A DNA stretch of 64,000 nucleotides from NCBI RefSeq assembly GCF_004307015.1, contig NZ_SIJL01000001.1, forward strand, positions 186,001-250,000, given 5' to 3'. Source of the stretch: Thermus thermamylovorans (GTDB lineage: Bacteria; Deinococcota; Deinococci; Deinococcales; Thermaceae). Positions 1 to 8,325 of this stretch are shown here, piece after piece (positions within the stretch are counted from its first letter, which is position 1; the number at the start of each line of letters is the position of its first letter). A model generated the notes under the pieces. It had not been told where the DNA came from and did no database searches. It saw only the letters and a list, made by a program, of their open reading frames with translations. A program made the position numbers and the translations under genes.

Positions 1-513
<513 letters not shown>

Positions 514-533
514 GGGCCCTCCCTTTGCCCTCC

Positions 534-562
534 AGTCTACGCTTTTTTGCGCCGGAGGAAAA
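534..562 (-). promoter_or_regulatory. Possible promoter of the mutase gene
   Basis: On the minus strand a TTTTCC (557-562) and a TAGACT (534-539) are separated by 17 nt, and a GGAGGG ribosome site follows before the ATG at 513. The -35 match is poor, so this is a weak call. Confidence 0.3.
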
Positions 563-567
563 GAGCG

Positions 568-1461
568 TTACACCTTCCCGCCCGGGGAGGGGCCCGCCCC
601 CCGCCGCTCGCTTTCCGGCTCCACGTGGATGGTGACGGAAAGCCCCGGGAACTCCCTTTCCAGGGCCCTTTCCAGCTCGTCGCAGAGCCGATGGGCTTCC
701 TCCACGGTCATGCCCCCCGGTACCACCAGGTGGAACTCCAGGAAGGCCCGGGGGCCCGCCTTGCGGGTTTTGAGGTCGTGGACCTCGAGGGCCCTTCCCC
801 GGAGCACCTGAACGATGGCCCCGCGGATCCGACCCACCTCCTCCGGGGGAAGCCCCTCGTCCATGAGCCCCCCCACGGAGTGGCGCACCAGGCGGAGGCC
901 CAGGAAGAGGATGTGCCCCGCCACCAGGAGGGCGAGGAGGGGATCCAGGATCCAAAGCCCCGTGAGCCCCGCCAGGCCCACCCCTAGGAGGACCCCTGCG
1001 GAGGTGAGGACGTCGGAGAGCACGTGATAGCCGTCGGCGGTGAGGGCCGGGGAGCGTAGGACCCGGCCCAGGCGGATCAGGTGGCGGGCCAGGAGGGCGT
1101 TGACCCCCGAGGCCAGGAGGGCCAGGAGGAGACCGGGGCCCAGACCCTCCAGGGGGACGGGGCGGAGGAGGCGGGGAAGGGCTTCCCGGGCGATGAGGAG
1201 GGCGGCCAGCACCACCAGCACCCCCTCCAGCACCGCGGAGAAGTACTCCGCCTTGGTGTGGCCGAAGGGGTGGTTGCGGTCCGGGGGCCTTTGGGCCAGG
1301 CGGATGGCGAGGAGGGCCATAAGGGCTGCGGCCACGTTTACCGTGGACTCCAGGGCGTCGGAAAGGAGGGCCACCGAGCCGGTGAGGAGGTAGGCCAGGG
1401 CCTTGAGGCCCAAGACCAGGAGGGCCACCAGGAGGCTCAGGCGGGCGGCCTGTTCCGTCAC
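568..1461 (-). CDS. Cation diffusion facilitator (CzrB-like) metal efflux protein
   Basis: This 297-residue protein has the CDF layout: six membrane segments in the first ~200 residues and a cytoplasmic ferredoxin-like domain of ~90 residues. HxxxD in the fifth segment (H146, D150) is one half of the transport site. The matching place in segment two reads E38-S-T-V-N42, a variant common in CDF proteins annotated as zinc/cadmium or iron efflux pumps. The family exchanges divalent metal for protons. The best guess is the Thermus zinc/cadmium exporter CzrB, but the substrate is inferred from family only. It starts with GTG directly after the lysS TAG with no spacer, so it is probably translated by coupling to lysS. 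Confidence 0.85.
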   Translation of the reverse strand: MTEQAARLSLLVALLVLGLKALAYLLTGSVALLSDALESTVNVAAALMALLAIRLAQRPPDRNHPFGHTKAEYFSAVLEGVLVVLAALLIAREALPRLLRPVPLEGLGPGLLLALLASGVNALLARHLIRLGRVLRSPALTADGYHVLSDVLTSAGVLLGVGLAGLTGLWILDPLLALLVAGHILFLGLRLVRHSVGGLMDEGLPPEEVGRIRGAIVQVLRGRALEVHDLKTRKAGPRAFLEFHLVVPGGMTVEEAHRLCDELERALEREFPGLSVTIHVEPESERRGAGPSPGGKV

Positions 1462-2937
1462 CTAGATCCCTTCTTGCACGGCCTCTCGCCGGGGCTTGAG
1501 GAGGGGGAAGAGAAGGACGTCCCGCAAGGAGGGCTGGTCGGTGAGGATCATGGCCAGGCGGTCCAGGCCGAGGCCCAGGCCCGCCGCCGGGGGCATCCCG
1601 TATTCCAGGGCCAGGAGGAAGTCCTCGTCGGGCTCGGGGGCTTCCTCGTCCCCTTCCCTGCGGCGCCGGGCCTGCTCCAGGAAGCGCTCCCTTTGGTCCA
1701 GGGGATCGTTGAGCTCGGAGTAGCAGGGGGCGAGCTCCATGCCGGCGGCGTAGAGGTCCCAGCGCTCCGCCAGGCCCGGCTTCTCCCGGTGCCTTTTGGC
1801 CAGAGGGCTCAGGACCAGGGGGAAATCGAAGACGAAGGTGGGGTCTTGGAGCTCGGGCTCCACGTAGATGCCGAAGAGCTTGTCCAGAAGCTTGTGGTTG
1901 GGCACCCCCCGGAGTTCAGGGTGGTGGGCCTCGGCCCAGAGGCGCAAGCGCTCCAGGTCCAGAGGGTCGAAGGGGAGGCCCGCCTTCTCTTTCAAGGCCT
2001 CCACAAAGGAGATGCGCCGGAAGGGGGGCGCGAAGTTCAGCACCCGGCCCTGGTAAGGCACCCCGTAGCCGCCGAAGAGGTGGCGGGCCAGGCCGGAGAG
2101 GAGCTCCTCCACCAAAAGGGCCATGTCCCCGTAGTCCGCGTAGGCCCAGTAGGCCTCCAGCATGGTGAACTCGGGGTTGTGGTTGTGGTCGATGCCCTCG
2201 TTGCGGAAGTTGCGCCCGATCTCGAAGACCTTCTCGAAGCCCCCCACCAGGAGTCGTTTTAGGTAAAGCTCTAGGGAGATGCGCAGGTAGAACTCGTGGT
2301 CCAGGGCGTGGTGGTGGGTCCGGAAGGGCCGGGCCTCCGCCCCCCCGGTGGTGGGCTGGAGGACGGGGGTCTCCACCTCCAAAAACCCCTGCGCCTCGAA
2401 GAAGCGCCGGATGTAGCCCACCATCTCCGACCGGCGGCGGAAGACCTCCCGCACCTCGGGGCTCACGATGAGGTCCAGGTAGCGCTGGCGGTAGCGGACC
2501 TCCTTGTCCTTAAGGCCGTGCCACTTGTCGGGAAGGGGATGAAGGCTCTTAACCAAAGGGGTCCAGGAGAGGACCTTGACCGTCACCTCCCCCGTCCGGG
2601 TGGTGAAGACCGTCCCCTTCACCCCCAGGAGGTCCCCCACATCCAGCCGCTTCAGGAGCTCGTAGCGGGGGGTGAGTTCCTTTTGAAAGTAGAGCTGGAT
2701 CCTGCCGCTTTCGTCCAGGAGGTGGGCGAAGGTCACCTTGCCCATGCGCCTTAGGGCCAGAAGCCGCCCCGCCAGGGCCACCTCTCCCTCCCACTCCGCC
2801 TCCGGGGGGGCGCCCGCGTGGGCCTCCAGGACCTCGGCCGCCCGGTGGGTCTTGGGGTAGCGGTAGGGGTAGGGGGAAAAGCCCGCCTCCGCCAGGGCCT
2901 CCAGGTTCAGCAGGCGTTGCCGCGTCTGCTCGTTCAT
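1462..2937 (-). CDS. lysS: Lysyl-tRNA synthetase, class II
   Basis: The 491-residue protein charges tRNA-Lys with lysine in the cytoplasm. An N-terminal OB-fold anticodon-binding domain (about 50-145, with [17 protein letters not shown]) is followed by the class II core. Motif 1 lies near [10 protein letters not shown], motif 2 is the [13 protein letters not shown] region, and motif 3 is [15 protein letters not shown] near the C terminus. Length is normal for bacterial LysRS. It begins 17 nt downstream of the Gre-family gene, with GAGGT before the ATG, and abuts the CDF gene. The three are probably one transcript from the promoter at 3520-3548. Confidence 0.97.
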   Translation of the reverse strand: MNEQTRQRLLNLEALAEAGFSPYPYRYPKTHRAAEVLEAHAGAPPEAEWEGEVALAGRLLALRRMGKVTFAHLLDESGRIQLYFQKELTPRYELLKRLDVGDLLGVKGTVFTTRTGEVTVKVLSWTPLVKSLHPLPDKWHGLKDKEVRYRQRYLDLIVSPEVREVFRRRSEMVGYIRRFFEAQGFLEVETPVLQPTTGGAEARPFRTHHHALDHEFYLRISLELYLKRLLVGGFEKVFEIGRNFRNEGIDHNHNPEFTMLEAYWAYADYGDMALLVEELLSGLARHLFGGYGVPYQGRVLNFAPPFRRISFVEALKEKAGLPFDPLDLERLRLWAEAHHPELRGVPNHKLLDKLFGIYVEPELQDPTFVFDFPLVLSPLAKRHREKPGLAERWDLYAAGMELAPCYSELNDPLDQRERFLEQARRRREGDEEAPEPDEDFLLALEYGMPPAAGLGLGLDRLAMILTDQPSLRDVLLFPLLKPRREAVQEGI

Positions 2938-2954
2938 GGGACCTCAGGGGCGGC

Positions 2955-3425
2955 CTAGGCGTGGACCGCCACCACCCGGAACTCCTTCTTCCCCTTGGGG
3001 GTTTCCAGGCTGAGGACATCCCCCACCCGGTGGCCCAGGAGGGCCTTGCCCATGGGGGAGGCGTCGGAGATCTTCATGGGTACCTCCAGGACGCTGGCCT
3101 CGGCGGGGGAGACCACCTGCACCTGGAGGCGTTCCCCGGTCACAGGGTCCTCCAGCTCCACGATGGAGCCCAGGCTGATGACCTCGGTGGTGGCCTCCTC
3201 CAAGATCACCGCCCGGGAGAGGACGTCCTCCAGGCTGTCGATGCGCGCCTCGATGCGGGCCTTCTCCTGCTTGGCCGCCTCCAGGCCCGAGTCGTCGTAG
3301 TCGTCGGAGGACTCCATCAGCTCCTGCAGGATCTGGGTGGCCTGCTGCAGGCGTTCCCGCTCCTGTTCCAGCTGCCGCATGAGCCGCTCGTAGCCGGCCT
3401 TGGTTAGCTTCACCTCGCGCGCCAT
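2955..3425 (-). CDS. gfh1: Gre-family transcription factor, Gfh1 type
   Basis: The 156-residue protein has an N-terminal antiparallel coiled coil (about 1-75) and a C-terminal FKBP-like domain that docks in the RNA polymerase secondary channel. The coiled-coil tip carries four aspartates, D41, D42, D44 and D45, within MESSDDYDDSG. Canonical GreA has an HGDLSEN-type tip with one Asp and one Glu. The four-Asp tip is the hallmark of Thermus Gfh1, which inhibits transcription and transcript cleavage rather than stimulating cleavage. I therefore call Gfh1 rather than GreA. A GAGGTGAG ribosome site precedes the ATG. The ~87-nt leader holds two stem-loops. It heads the lysS-CDF operon. Confidence 0.85.
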   Translation of the reverse strand: MAREVKLTKAGYERLMRQLEQERERLQQATQILQELMESSDDYDDSGLEAAKQEKARIEARIDSLEDVLSRAVILEEATTEVISLGSIVELEDPVTGERLQVQVVSPAEASVLEVPMKISDASPMGKALLGHRVGDVLSLETPKGKKEFRVVAVHA

Positions 3426-3471
3426 AGCTCACCTCGTGGGTCAGGGTGCCTTCCCGCAGGTAACACGGAGA

Positions 3472-3507
3472 GGCCGGCTCAAGCCGACCTCCCCGGCCCA
3501 AGGGCCG
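3472..3507 (-). other. Two tandem stem-loops in the gfh1 leader
   Basis: Between promoter and start codon are CGGCCC/GGGCCG with a 2-nt loop (3494-3507) and GGCCGGC/GCCGACC with a 4-nt loop and one G-U pair in the RNA (3472-3489). No U-tract follows on the minus strand, so they look like leader structure rather than a simple terminator. Confidence 0.5.
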
Positions 3508-3512
3508 CCTTC

Positions 3513-3875
3513 TCAGGAGAGTATACCCCGAAGGAGGATTTCCCTCAAACGCCCGGGCTCGGCCCGGCCAGCGCAACCCTCCGTATCCAGGCAGAGGACC
3601 AGGTAGCGGAGGTGGGTGGGGCTGCCGCCCACCAGGTGGCGGAAGAAGCCCAGGGCGCTCCCCGAGAGGTGGCGGCGGCAGGCCTCGCAGACCTGGGGGT
3701 GGCCCAGGCCTCCGGAAAGGGGTTCCAGGGTCAGGCTGAGCTCGGGAGGGCCTTTCTCCCGGATGACCACCCGGCCCTCCTCGTCCCGGTAATAAAGAAT
3801 CTCCCCGAGGGGGAGAAGCTCTGGGGGAGTGCCCGGGAAGAACTCCAGGATCAGCTCCCGCTCCTCGTGGTCCAT
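3513..3875 (-). CDS. Hypothetical protein with four-cysteine zinc site
   Basis: This 120-residue protein is of no family I can name with confidence. Cysteines at 63, 66, 95 and 101 (VCEAC, then VLCLDTEGC) suggest a treble-clef or ribbon zinc finger in the C-terminal half. This somewhat resembles the C-terminal finger of FusB-type EF-G-binding proteins, but I would not transfer that function. The N-terminal half is acidic, with no signal peptide or membrane segment. It starts 4 nt after dgkA, so it is probably the last gene of the nfeD-floA-phoH-ybeY-dgkA operon, and it contains the gfh1 promoter at its 3' end. Confidence 0.7.
   Translation of the reverse strand: MDHEERELILEFFPGTPPELLPLGEILYYRDEEGRVVIREKGPPELSLTLEPLSGGLGHPQVCEACRRHLSGSALGFFRHLVGGSPTHLRYLVLCLDTEGCAGRAEPGRLREILLRGILS
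3520..3548 (-). promoter_or_regulatory. Sigma-A-type promoter for gfh1-lysS-CDF
   Basis: TTGAGG (3543-3548), a 17-nt spacer and TATACT (3520-3525) on the minus strand form a good housekeeping promoter. It lies inside the 3' end of the upstream gene, so the gfh1 operon can be transcribed independently of the nfeD-phoH operon. Transcription would begin near 3512. Confidence 0.7.
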
Positions 3876-3879
3876 GCCC

Positions 3880-4224
3880 CTAGCTTAGACCAAGCCGGGC
3901 CAGCAGGGGGGGGAGGAAGAGGTAGAGTCCCACCAGGAGGGCCGAAAGGCTCGCCACCAGCACGGCGGCGGCCGCGGTGTCCTTGGCCCGCTTGGCCAGG
4001 GGGTGATAGACGGGGCTCACCAGGTCGGTGAGGGCCTCCAGGGCGGTGTTCAGAAGCTCCAGGGAGAGGACCAGGGCGATGAGGAGGAGGACGGGAAGGG
4101 GGCTCACCCCAAGCCACAGGGCCAGCCCCAGGGCCAGGAGGCCCAGGTAGACCTGCAGGCGGAAGTTCCGCTGCACCCGCCAGGCGTAGCCCACCCCCTC
4201 CCAGGCGTAGGCGAAGGAGCGCAG
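3880..4224 (-). CDS. dgkA: Diacylglycerol/undecaprenol kinase (DgkA family)
   Basis: This small integral membrane kinase phosphorylates diacylglycerol or undecaprenol. Three hydrophobic segments and the family signature ELLNTALEALTDLV, followed by HPLAKRAKDTAAAAV, are clear. The homologous region begins with LRSFAYAWEGVGYAWRVQRNFR. In that frame there is no ATG, GTG or TTG near the expected start. I place the start at a CTG (4222-4224) just after the ybeY stop, preceded by AAAGGGGGT. A GTG at 4194 with GGGAGG before it would give a protein about ten residues shorter. The position just after ybeY fits the common phoH-ybeY-dgkA cluster. Confidence 0.82.
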   Translation of the reverse strand: MRSFAYAWEGVGYAWRVQRNFRLQVYLGLLALGLALWLGVSPLPVLLLIALVLSLELLNTALEALTDLVSPVYHPLAKRAKDTAAAAVLVASLSALLVGLYLFLPPLLARLGLS

Positions 4225-4232
4225 GACCCCCT

Positions 4233-4652
4233 TTAGAGGGCGAGGATCCTCTCTTGGACGCGGTGGAAGCCCTGCCAATCCCCTTCCCCCTCGTGGTCGT
4301 GGCCCAGGAGGTGCCAAAGCCCGTGGGCCGCCAGCGCCAGGACCTCCTCCTCCAGGGTAACCCCCCTTGTCCGCGCCTGCTCCGCGGCGGCGTCCAAGCT
4401 GATCCAGATGTCCCCCAGGTGGGGGGGCACGAAGGGGTCCCCGGGCTCGTACTGGGGAAAGGCGAGCACGTCCGTGGCCTGGTCCTCCCCCCACCACACC
4501 CGCTTGAGGGCCCTTAGCCTCCGGTCTCCCGTGAGGATCACCGTGACCGCCTTGTCCGCCACCCCAAGCTCCTCCATGAGGGCGGAAAGGGCTCGGCGGA
4601 GCCTGGGCACCAGCCCGCGAGGCGGCCGCTTATGGACCGCGATGGCTACCAC
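4233..4652 (-). CDS. ybeY: Endoribonuclease YbeY (rRNA maturation factor)
   Basis: YbeY is a zinc metallo-endoribonuclease involved in 16S rRNA 3' maturation and ribosome quality control. The metal motif HGLWHLLGHDH sits near the C terminus, and DVLAFPQ with GDIWIS are the usual upstream blocks. I choose the GTG at 4652, preceded by GAGGAGGCG at good spacing, giving 139 residues. A longer frame reaches 4709, but its extra residues are arginine-rich and lie wholly over phoH. The start overlaps the phoH 3' end by 23 nt, so coupling is likely. Confidence 0.92.
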   Translation of the reverse strand: MVAIAVHKRPPRGLVPRLRRALSALMEELGVADKAVTVILTGDRRLRALKRVWWGEDQATDVLAFPQYEPGDPFVPPHLGDIWISLDAAAEQARTRGVTLEEEVLALAAHGLWHLLGHDHEGEGDWQGFHRVQERILAL

Positions 4653-5625
4653 CCTCCGCCTCCTCGTAGGCCTTGATGATGCGGGCCACCAGGGGGTGGC
4701 GCACCACATCGGACTCCCTGAAGTAGATGAAGGCGATGCCCTCGATCCCCTTGAGGATGCGGGTGGCCTCGATGAGGCCCGACCTTTGGTGCTTGGGCAG
4801 ATCGATCTGGGTGATGTCCCCGGTGATGACCATCTTGGAGGAGAAGCCCATGCGGGTGAGGAACATCTTCATCTGCTCCGGGGTGGTGTTCTGGGCTTCA
4901 TCCAGGATGATGAAGGCGTCGTTCAAGGTGCGGCCCCGCATGAAGGCCAGGGGAGCCACCTCGATGATACCGGACTGTAGGTAGTGTTCGAAGCGCTCGG
5001 CGTCGATCATGTCGAAGAGGGCGTCGTAAAGGGGCCTAAGGTAGGGGTCCACCTTGGCCTGGATGTCCCCGGGCAGAAAACCCAGCTTCTCCCCGGCCTC
5101 CACCGCGGGGCGGGTGAGGACGATGCGCTTCACCTTCCGGGCCCGGAGGTGGCTCACGGCCATGGCCACCGCCAGGTAGGTCTTGCCAGTGCCCGCGGGG
5201 CCCACGCCAAAGGTAATGTCGTGCTGGGCGATGGCCTCCACGTAGCGCCGCTGCCCCGGGGTCTTGGGCCGGAGGCGGCCGGGGAGGGCGAGCTCCGTCT
5301 CCGGGGTGGTGGCCCGGTAGAGGCCCTCCCCCCCCTGGGCCAGGGCCACCGCCTGCTCCAGGGTGGGGTCGTCCAGCTCCGCTCCCTGGCGGAGGAGGGC
5401 CAGGAGGTCGCGCACCACCCGTTCCCCCACCTCCACCGCCTCCTTGTCCCCGGAGAGCTCCACCTGGTCCCCCCGCACCACGAGCCTCAGGCGGTCCCCG
5501 TAGGCCTCCCGGAAGAGGGCCCTAAGCCTCTTCAGGTGGCGGTCGGCGTGGCCCAGGAAGGCCAGGGTTTCCTCGGGTCGGAGGGGGATCAAAAGCCTTT
5601 GGGCCTCTTCAGAACCTCGTGCCAT
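4630..5625 (-). CDS. phoH: PhoH family ATPase
   Basis: The 331-residue protein has an N-terminal KH-like RNA-binding region (about 25-85) and a P-loop NTPase domain. Walker A is GPAGTGKTYLA and Walker B is FIILDEAQNTT, with TRMGFSSKMVITGD as the following helicase-like block. PhoH proteins are cytoplasmic ATPases linked to RNA metabolism, and the phoH-ybeY pairing supports a ribosome/RNA role. The gene overlaps the upstream anchored-protein gene by 37 nt and ybeY by 23 nt, so the three are co-transcribed. Confidence 0.95.
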   Translation of the reverse strand: MARGSEEAQRLLIPLRPEETLAFLGHADRHLKRLRALFREAYGDRLRLVVRGDQVELSGDKEAVEVGERVVRDLLALLRQGAELDDPTLEQAVALAQGGEGLYRATTPETELALPGRLRPKTPGQRRYVEAIAQHDITFGVGPAGTGKTYLAVAMAVSHLRARKVKRIVLTRPAVEAGEKLGFLPGDIQAKVDPYLRPLYDALFDMIDAERFEHYLQSGIIEVAPLAFMRGRTLNDAFIILDEAQNTTPEQMKMFLTRMGFSSKMVITGDITQIDLPKHQRSGLIEATRILKGIEGIAFIYFRESDVVRHPLVARIIKAYEEAEGGSHRGP

Positions 5626-6014
5626 ACCACCCCTCTGAGGATGCTCTCCCAGTCCTTGCCCAGAAAGGCCCTTCGGGGCTTCCTCTCAGGGGAGGGCTCC
5701 TGGGGCTCTTCCCGGAGCTCCTCCCGGAAGCGCACCTCGAGGCGCGTCCGCTCCGGGACGCCCGGCCCCTCCAGGCTCTCCCCCTCCCGGCTGGCCCAGG
5801 TGGGGGCGGGTGGGGGTGGGGGCGGTGGGGGAGCCGCGGGCCTAGGCCGGGGCCGGGCCTGGGGGCGGGGGCGGGGGGGAGGCTCCGGCTCCGGCAGGTC
5901 CGGGGGCAGGTCGGGAGGGGGAAGGGGCTGGCCCCGGCGGGTGAGGCTTTGCAGGGTGGGTATGACGATGAAGAAGAGGAGGAAGAGGAGGGCCAGGAGG
6001 TTTTCTAGACTCAT
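5589..6014 (-). CDS. Membrane-anchored proline-rich protein of unknown function
   Basis: The 141-residue protein begins with one hydrophobic segment (about 5-22). A ~55-residue linker made almost entirely of proline and arginine (about 30-72) follows, then a charged C-terminal tail with [14 protein letters not shown] and [18 protein letters not shown]. The architecture is a type I anchor with an extended spacer presenting a short conserved tail. The tail, not the linker, should be the functional part. It overlaps floA by 4 nt (ATGA) and phoH by 37 nt. That suggests a partner for the FloA membrane assembly, but no function is assignable. Confidence 0.78.
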   Translation of the reverse strand: MSLENLLALLFLLFFIVIPTLQSLTRRGQPLPPPDLPPDLPEPEPPPRPRPQARPRPRPAAPPPPPPPPAPTWASREGESLEGPGVPERTRLEVRFREELREEPQEPSPERKPRRAFLGKDWESILRGVVWHEVLKRPKGF

Positions 6015-6988
6015 TCCTCACTCCCGGACTTAGCCGCCCGGCTGATGGAGTCCCGCATCTCCGTGTCGGCCTCGATGTTCTTGAGGCGGTAGTAGTCCAT
6101 GACCCCCAGGTTGCCGCTCTTCAGGGCCTCGGCCAGGGCCAGGGGCACCTGGGCCTGGGCCTCCACCAGCTTGGCCCGCATGGCCTCCACCAGGGCCCGG
6201 TTCTCCTGCTCCGCGGCCACGGCCATGGCCCGGCGCTCCTCGGCCTTGGCCTGGGCGATCTTCTTGTCGGCCTCCGCCTGGTCGATCTGCAGCTGGGCCC
6301 CGATGTTCTTGCCCACATCCACGTCGGCGATGTCCACGGAGAGGATCTCGAAGGCGGTGCCCGCGTCCAGGCCCTTCTCCAGCACGGTTTTGGAGATGCT
6401 GTCGGGGTTCTCCAGGACCTCCTTGTGGGAGCGGGCGGAGCCGATGGTGGTCACGATGCCCTCTCCCACCCGGGCGATGATGGTCTCCTCCCCGGCCCCG
6501 CCCACCAGGCGGTCGATGTTGGCCCGGACCGTCACCCGGGCGGTGGCCAGGAGCTGGATCCCGTCCTTGGCCACCGCGGCCACCATGGGGGTCTGGATGA
6601 CCTTGGGGTTTACGGAAACCCGCACCGCCTCCAGCACGTCCCGGCCCGCCAGGTCGATGGCCGCCGCCCGGTCAAAGGTGAGCCTGATCCCCGCCTTGTC
6701 CGCGGCGATGAGGGCGTCCACCACCCGGTCCACGTTGCCCCCGGCCAGGTAGTGGGCCTCGAGGCGGTCCAGCCGGACGTCCAGCCCGGCCTTGGTGGCC
6801 TTGATGAGGGGGTAGATGATCTTGGCCGGGGGCACCCGCCTCAGGCGCATGGCCACCAGGGTGATGAGGGGCACCCGAACCCCCGCCGCCCAGGCGGAGA
6901 TCCAGAGGCCCACCGGGATGAAGCTGAAAAAGAGGAAGACGAGGATCAGGATGACGAAGGCCAAAAAGAGCACACCGAGTCCTTCCAT
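6011..6988 (-). CDS. floA: Flotillin-like protein FloA
   Basis: The 325-residue protein has a hydrophobic N terminus (about 5-30), an SPFH/PHB-like domain, then an Ala/Glu-rich coiled coil ([20 protein letters not shown] and following). It matches the FloA (formerly UPF0365) family, which forms oligomers at functional membrane microdomains. Typical landmarks are [35 protein letters not shown] and [20 protein letters not shown]. It lies 3 nt after nfeD, the classic flotillin-NfeD pairing, and overlaps the next gene by ATGA. Confidence 0.95.
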   Translation of the reverse strand: MEGLGVLFLAFVILILVFLFFSFIPVGLWISAWAAGVRVPLITLVAMRLRRVPPAKIIYPLIKATKAGLDVRLDRLEAHYLAGGNVDRVVDALIAADKAGIRLTFDRAAAIDLAGRDVLEAVRVSVNPKVIQTPMVAAVAKDGIQLLATARVTVRANIDRLVGGAGEETIIARVGEGIVTTIGSARSHKEVLENPDSISKTVLEKGLDAGTAFEILSVDIADVDVGKNIGAQLQIDQAEADKKIAQAKAEERRAMAVAAEQENRALVEAMRAKLVEAQAQVPLALAEALKSGNLGVMDYYRLKNIEADTEMRDSISRAAKSGSEE

Positions 6989-6991
6989 AGG

Positions 6992-8263
6992 CTACTCCTC
7001 CAAGGCTTCCACTATAACCGTGGGCCCCCGCACGTCCACCACCCGGATGGCGGTGCCCTTGGGGATGAACCCGCGGTTGGCCACCACGTCCACCCGCTTG
7101 TTGCCAAAGCGGGCCACCCCGCCGGGGCGCAGGTCGGTGAGGGCCGTGCCCAGGGCCCCGATCTCCACCACATCCCCGGCGGCGTGTTCGGCGATGGCGC
7201 TTTCCAGGACCAGGGCCCGGGCGGGCCGGGTCTTGGGCAGGAAACGGAAGATGAGCAAAAGCCCAAGCCCTAAGGCGATCACCGCGATGGCGATCACCAT
7301 GAGGGCGTTGTCCCCGAAGGTGAAGTAGACGGAGGCCAGGATGGCCCCCACCCCCAGGGCCCCGGCGATGCCGAAGCCGGGGAAGAGGAAGGCTTCCGCC
7401 AAGAGGAAGGCCACCCCCAGGAAGAAAAGGATGAGCTCGAAGGCCCCGGAAAGCCCCGCGAGCCACCCCCCGGCGAAGTAGAGGGCTAAGAAGGCAAGGC
7501 CCAGGGCCCCCGCCACCCCAAACCCCGGGGTGAAGAGCTCCAGGAGGAGGAGGAGGAGCCCCAAGGCCAGGAGGAGCCCGGCCACGGTGGAGCTCGTCAG
7601 GAAGCGGGCCAGCTGCACCCGGGGTCCGGGCTCGAGGCGCTCCGTCTCCAGGCTGAACCCCGCCTGCCGGAGGGCTTCCGCTAGGCTTCCCGCCCGGAAG
7701 TCCGCCACTTTGAGCTCCACCGCCCGGTCGGCGGAGAGGGTGAGGGGCTCCCCCCGGGCGGAAAGGCCCGGCACCTCGATGGCCGGGTCCACCATGGCCT
7801 CGGCCAGCTCTGCGGGCCTGCCCCGGGCCTCGGCCACCGCCCGGAACTTGCCCTTAAGGGCGGAGATCACCTTGGGGTCGGCGGGCTGGGGCTGCTGCAG
7901 GGGCAGGGCCACCACGGGCAGGGCGGCCCCGATCTCCGACCCTGGCAGCATGGCGATCTGGCGGCAGGAAAGGGCGATCAGGGCCCCGGCGGAGAAGGCG
8001 TTCTGCACCACGGCCAGGGTGGGGAGGGGGGTTTGCAGGATGCGGTCGGAGATGCGGATGGCCGCGTCCACCCGGCCTCCTGGGGTGTCGATGAGGAAGA
8101 CCACCCCGCTCGCCCCTTCCCGCTCCGCCCGGGAGACGGCCTGGTCCACGAAGACCGCCAGGGCCGGGTCGATCTCCCCCTGGATGGGCACGAGGTAGGT
8201 CTTGCCCCAGGCCAGGGGGAGGAGAAGGCAGAAAAGAGCCAGGACCCTTTTCACCGCCCTCAT
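6992..8263 (-). CDS. NfeD family membrane serine protease
   Basis: The 423-residue protein has a signal peptide, a ClpP-fold protease domain (about 20-210), four to five membrane segments (about 220-345) and a C-terminal OB-fold NfeD domain. DTPGG and NAFSAGALIALSC hold the likely catalytic serine, and ISALKGKFR supplies a lysine where the known Ser/Lys dyad lysine sits. These proteins cleave membrane protein C termini and work with SPFH proteins, here floA. The ATG at 8263 is possible, but TAGAAT lies 7 nt before a GTG at 8254. A leaderless start there would give MKRVLALF, a typical signal peptide start. Confidence 0.9.
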   Translation of the reverse strand: MRAVKRVLALFCLLLPLAWGKTYLVPIQGEIDPALAVFVDQAVSRAEREGASGVVFLIDTPGGRVDAAIRISDRILQTPLPTLAVVQNAFSAGALIALSCRQIAMLPGSEIGAALPVVALPLQQPQPADPKVISALKGKFRAVAEARGRPAELAEAMVDPAIEVPGLSARGEPLTLSADRAVELKVADFRAGSLAEALRQAGFSLETERLEPGPRVQLARFLTSSTVAGLLLALGLLLLLLELFTPGFGVAGALGLAFLALYFAGGWLAGLSGAFELILFFLGVAFLLAEAFLFPGFGIAGALGVGAILASVYFTFGDNALMVIAIAVIALGLGLLLIFRFLPKTRPARALVLESAIAEHAAGDVVEIGALGTALTDLRPGGVARFGNKRVDVVANRGFIPKGTAIRVVDVRGPTVIVEALEE

Positions 8264-8267
8264 TCTA
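8262..8267 (-). promoter_or_regulatory. -10 box of the nfeD operon
   Basis: TAGAAT on the minus strand overlaps the ATG at 8263 and lies 7 nt before the GTG at 8254, favouring the shorter NfeD form. No clear -35 is visible. Confidence 0.45.
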
Positions 8268-8313
8268 TACGCTCAGGGGAAGGAGTGTGGGGTGTGGGCT
8301 GCCCTTCCCGCCG

Positions 8314-8319
8314 TATTCT
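8314..8319 (+). promoter_or_regulatory. -10 box for leaderless aroE
   Basis: TATTCT followed by 6 nt and the aroE GTG at 8326. The spacing puts the transcription start on or next to the start codon. It lies in the 62-bp divergent gap with nfeD. Confidence 0.6.
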
Positions 8320-8325
8320 GAGGGG

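Noticed and set aside
2955-3425. Calling this gene GreA
   Set aside because: The tip has four aspartates and lacks the HGDLSEN-type GreA motif.
5800-5900. GC-rich, low-complexity repeat region
   Set aside because: It is the Pro/Arg linker coding sequence of the anchored protein; no exact tandem unit.
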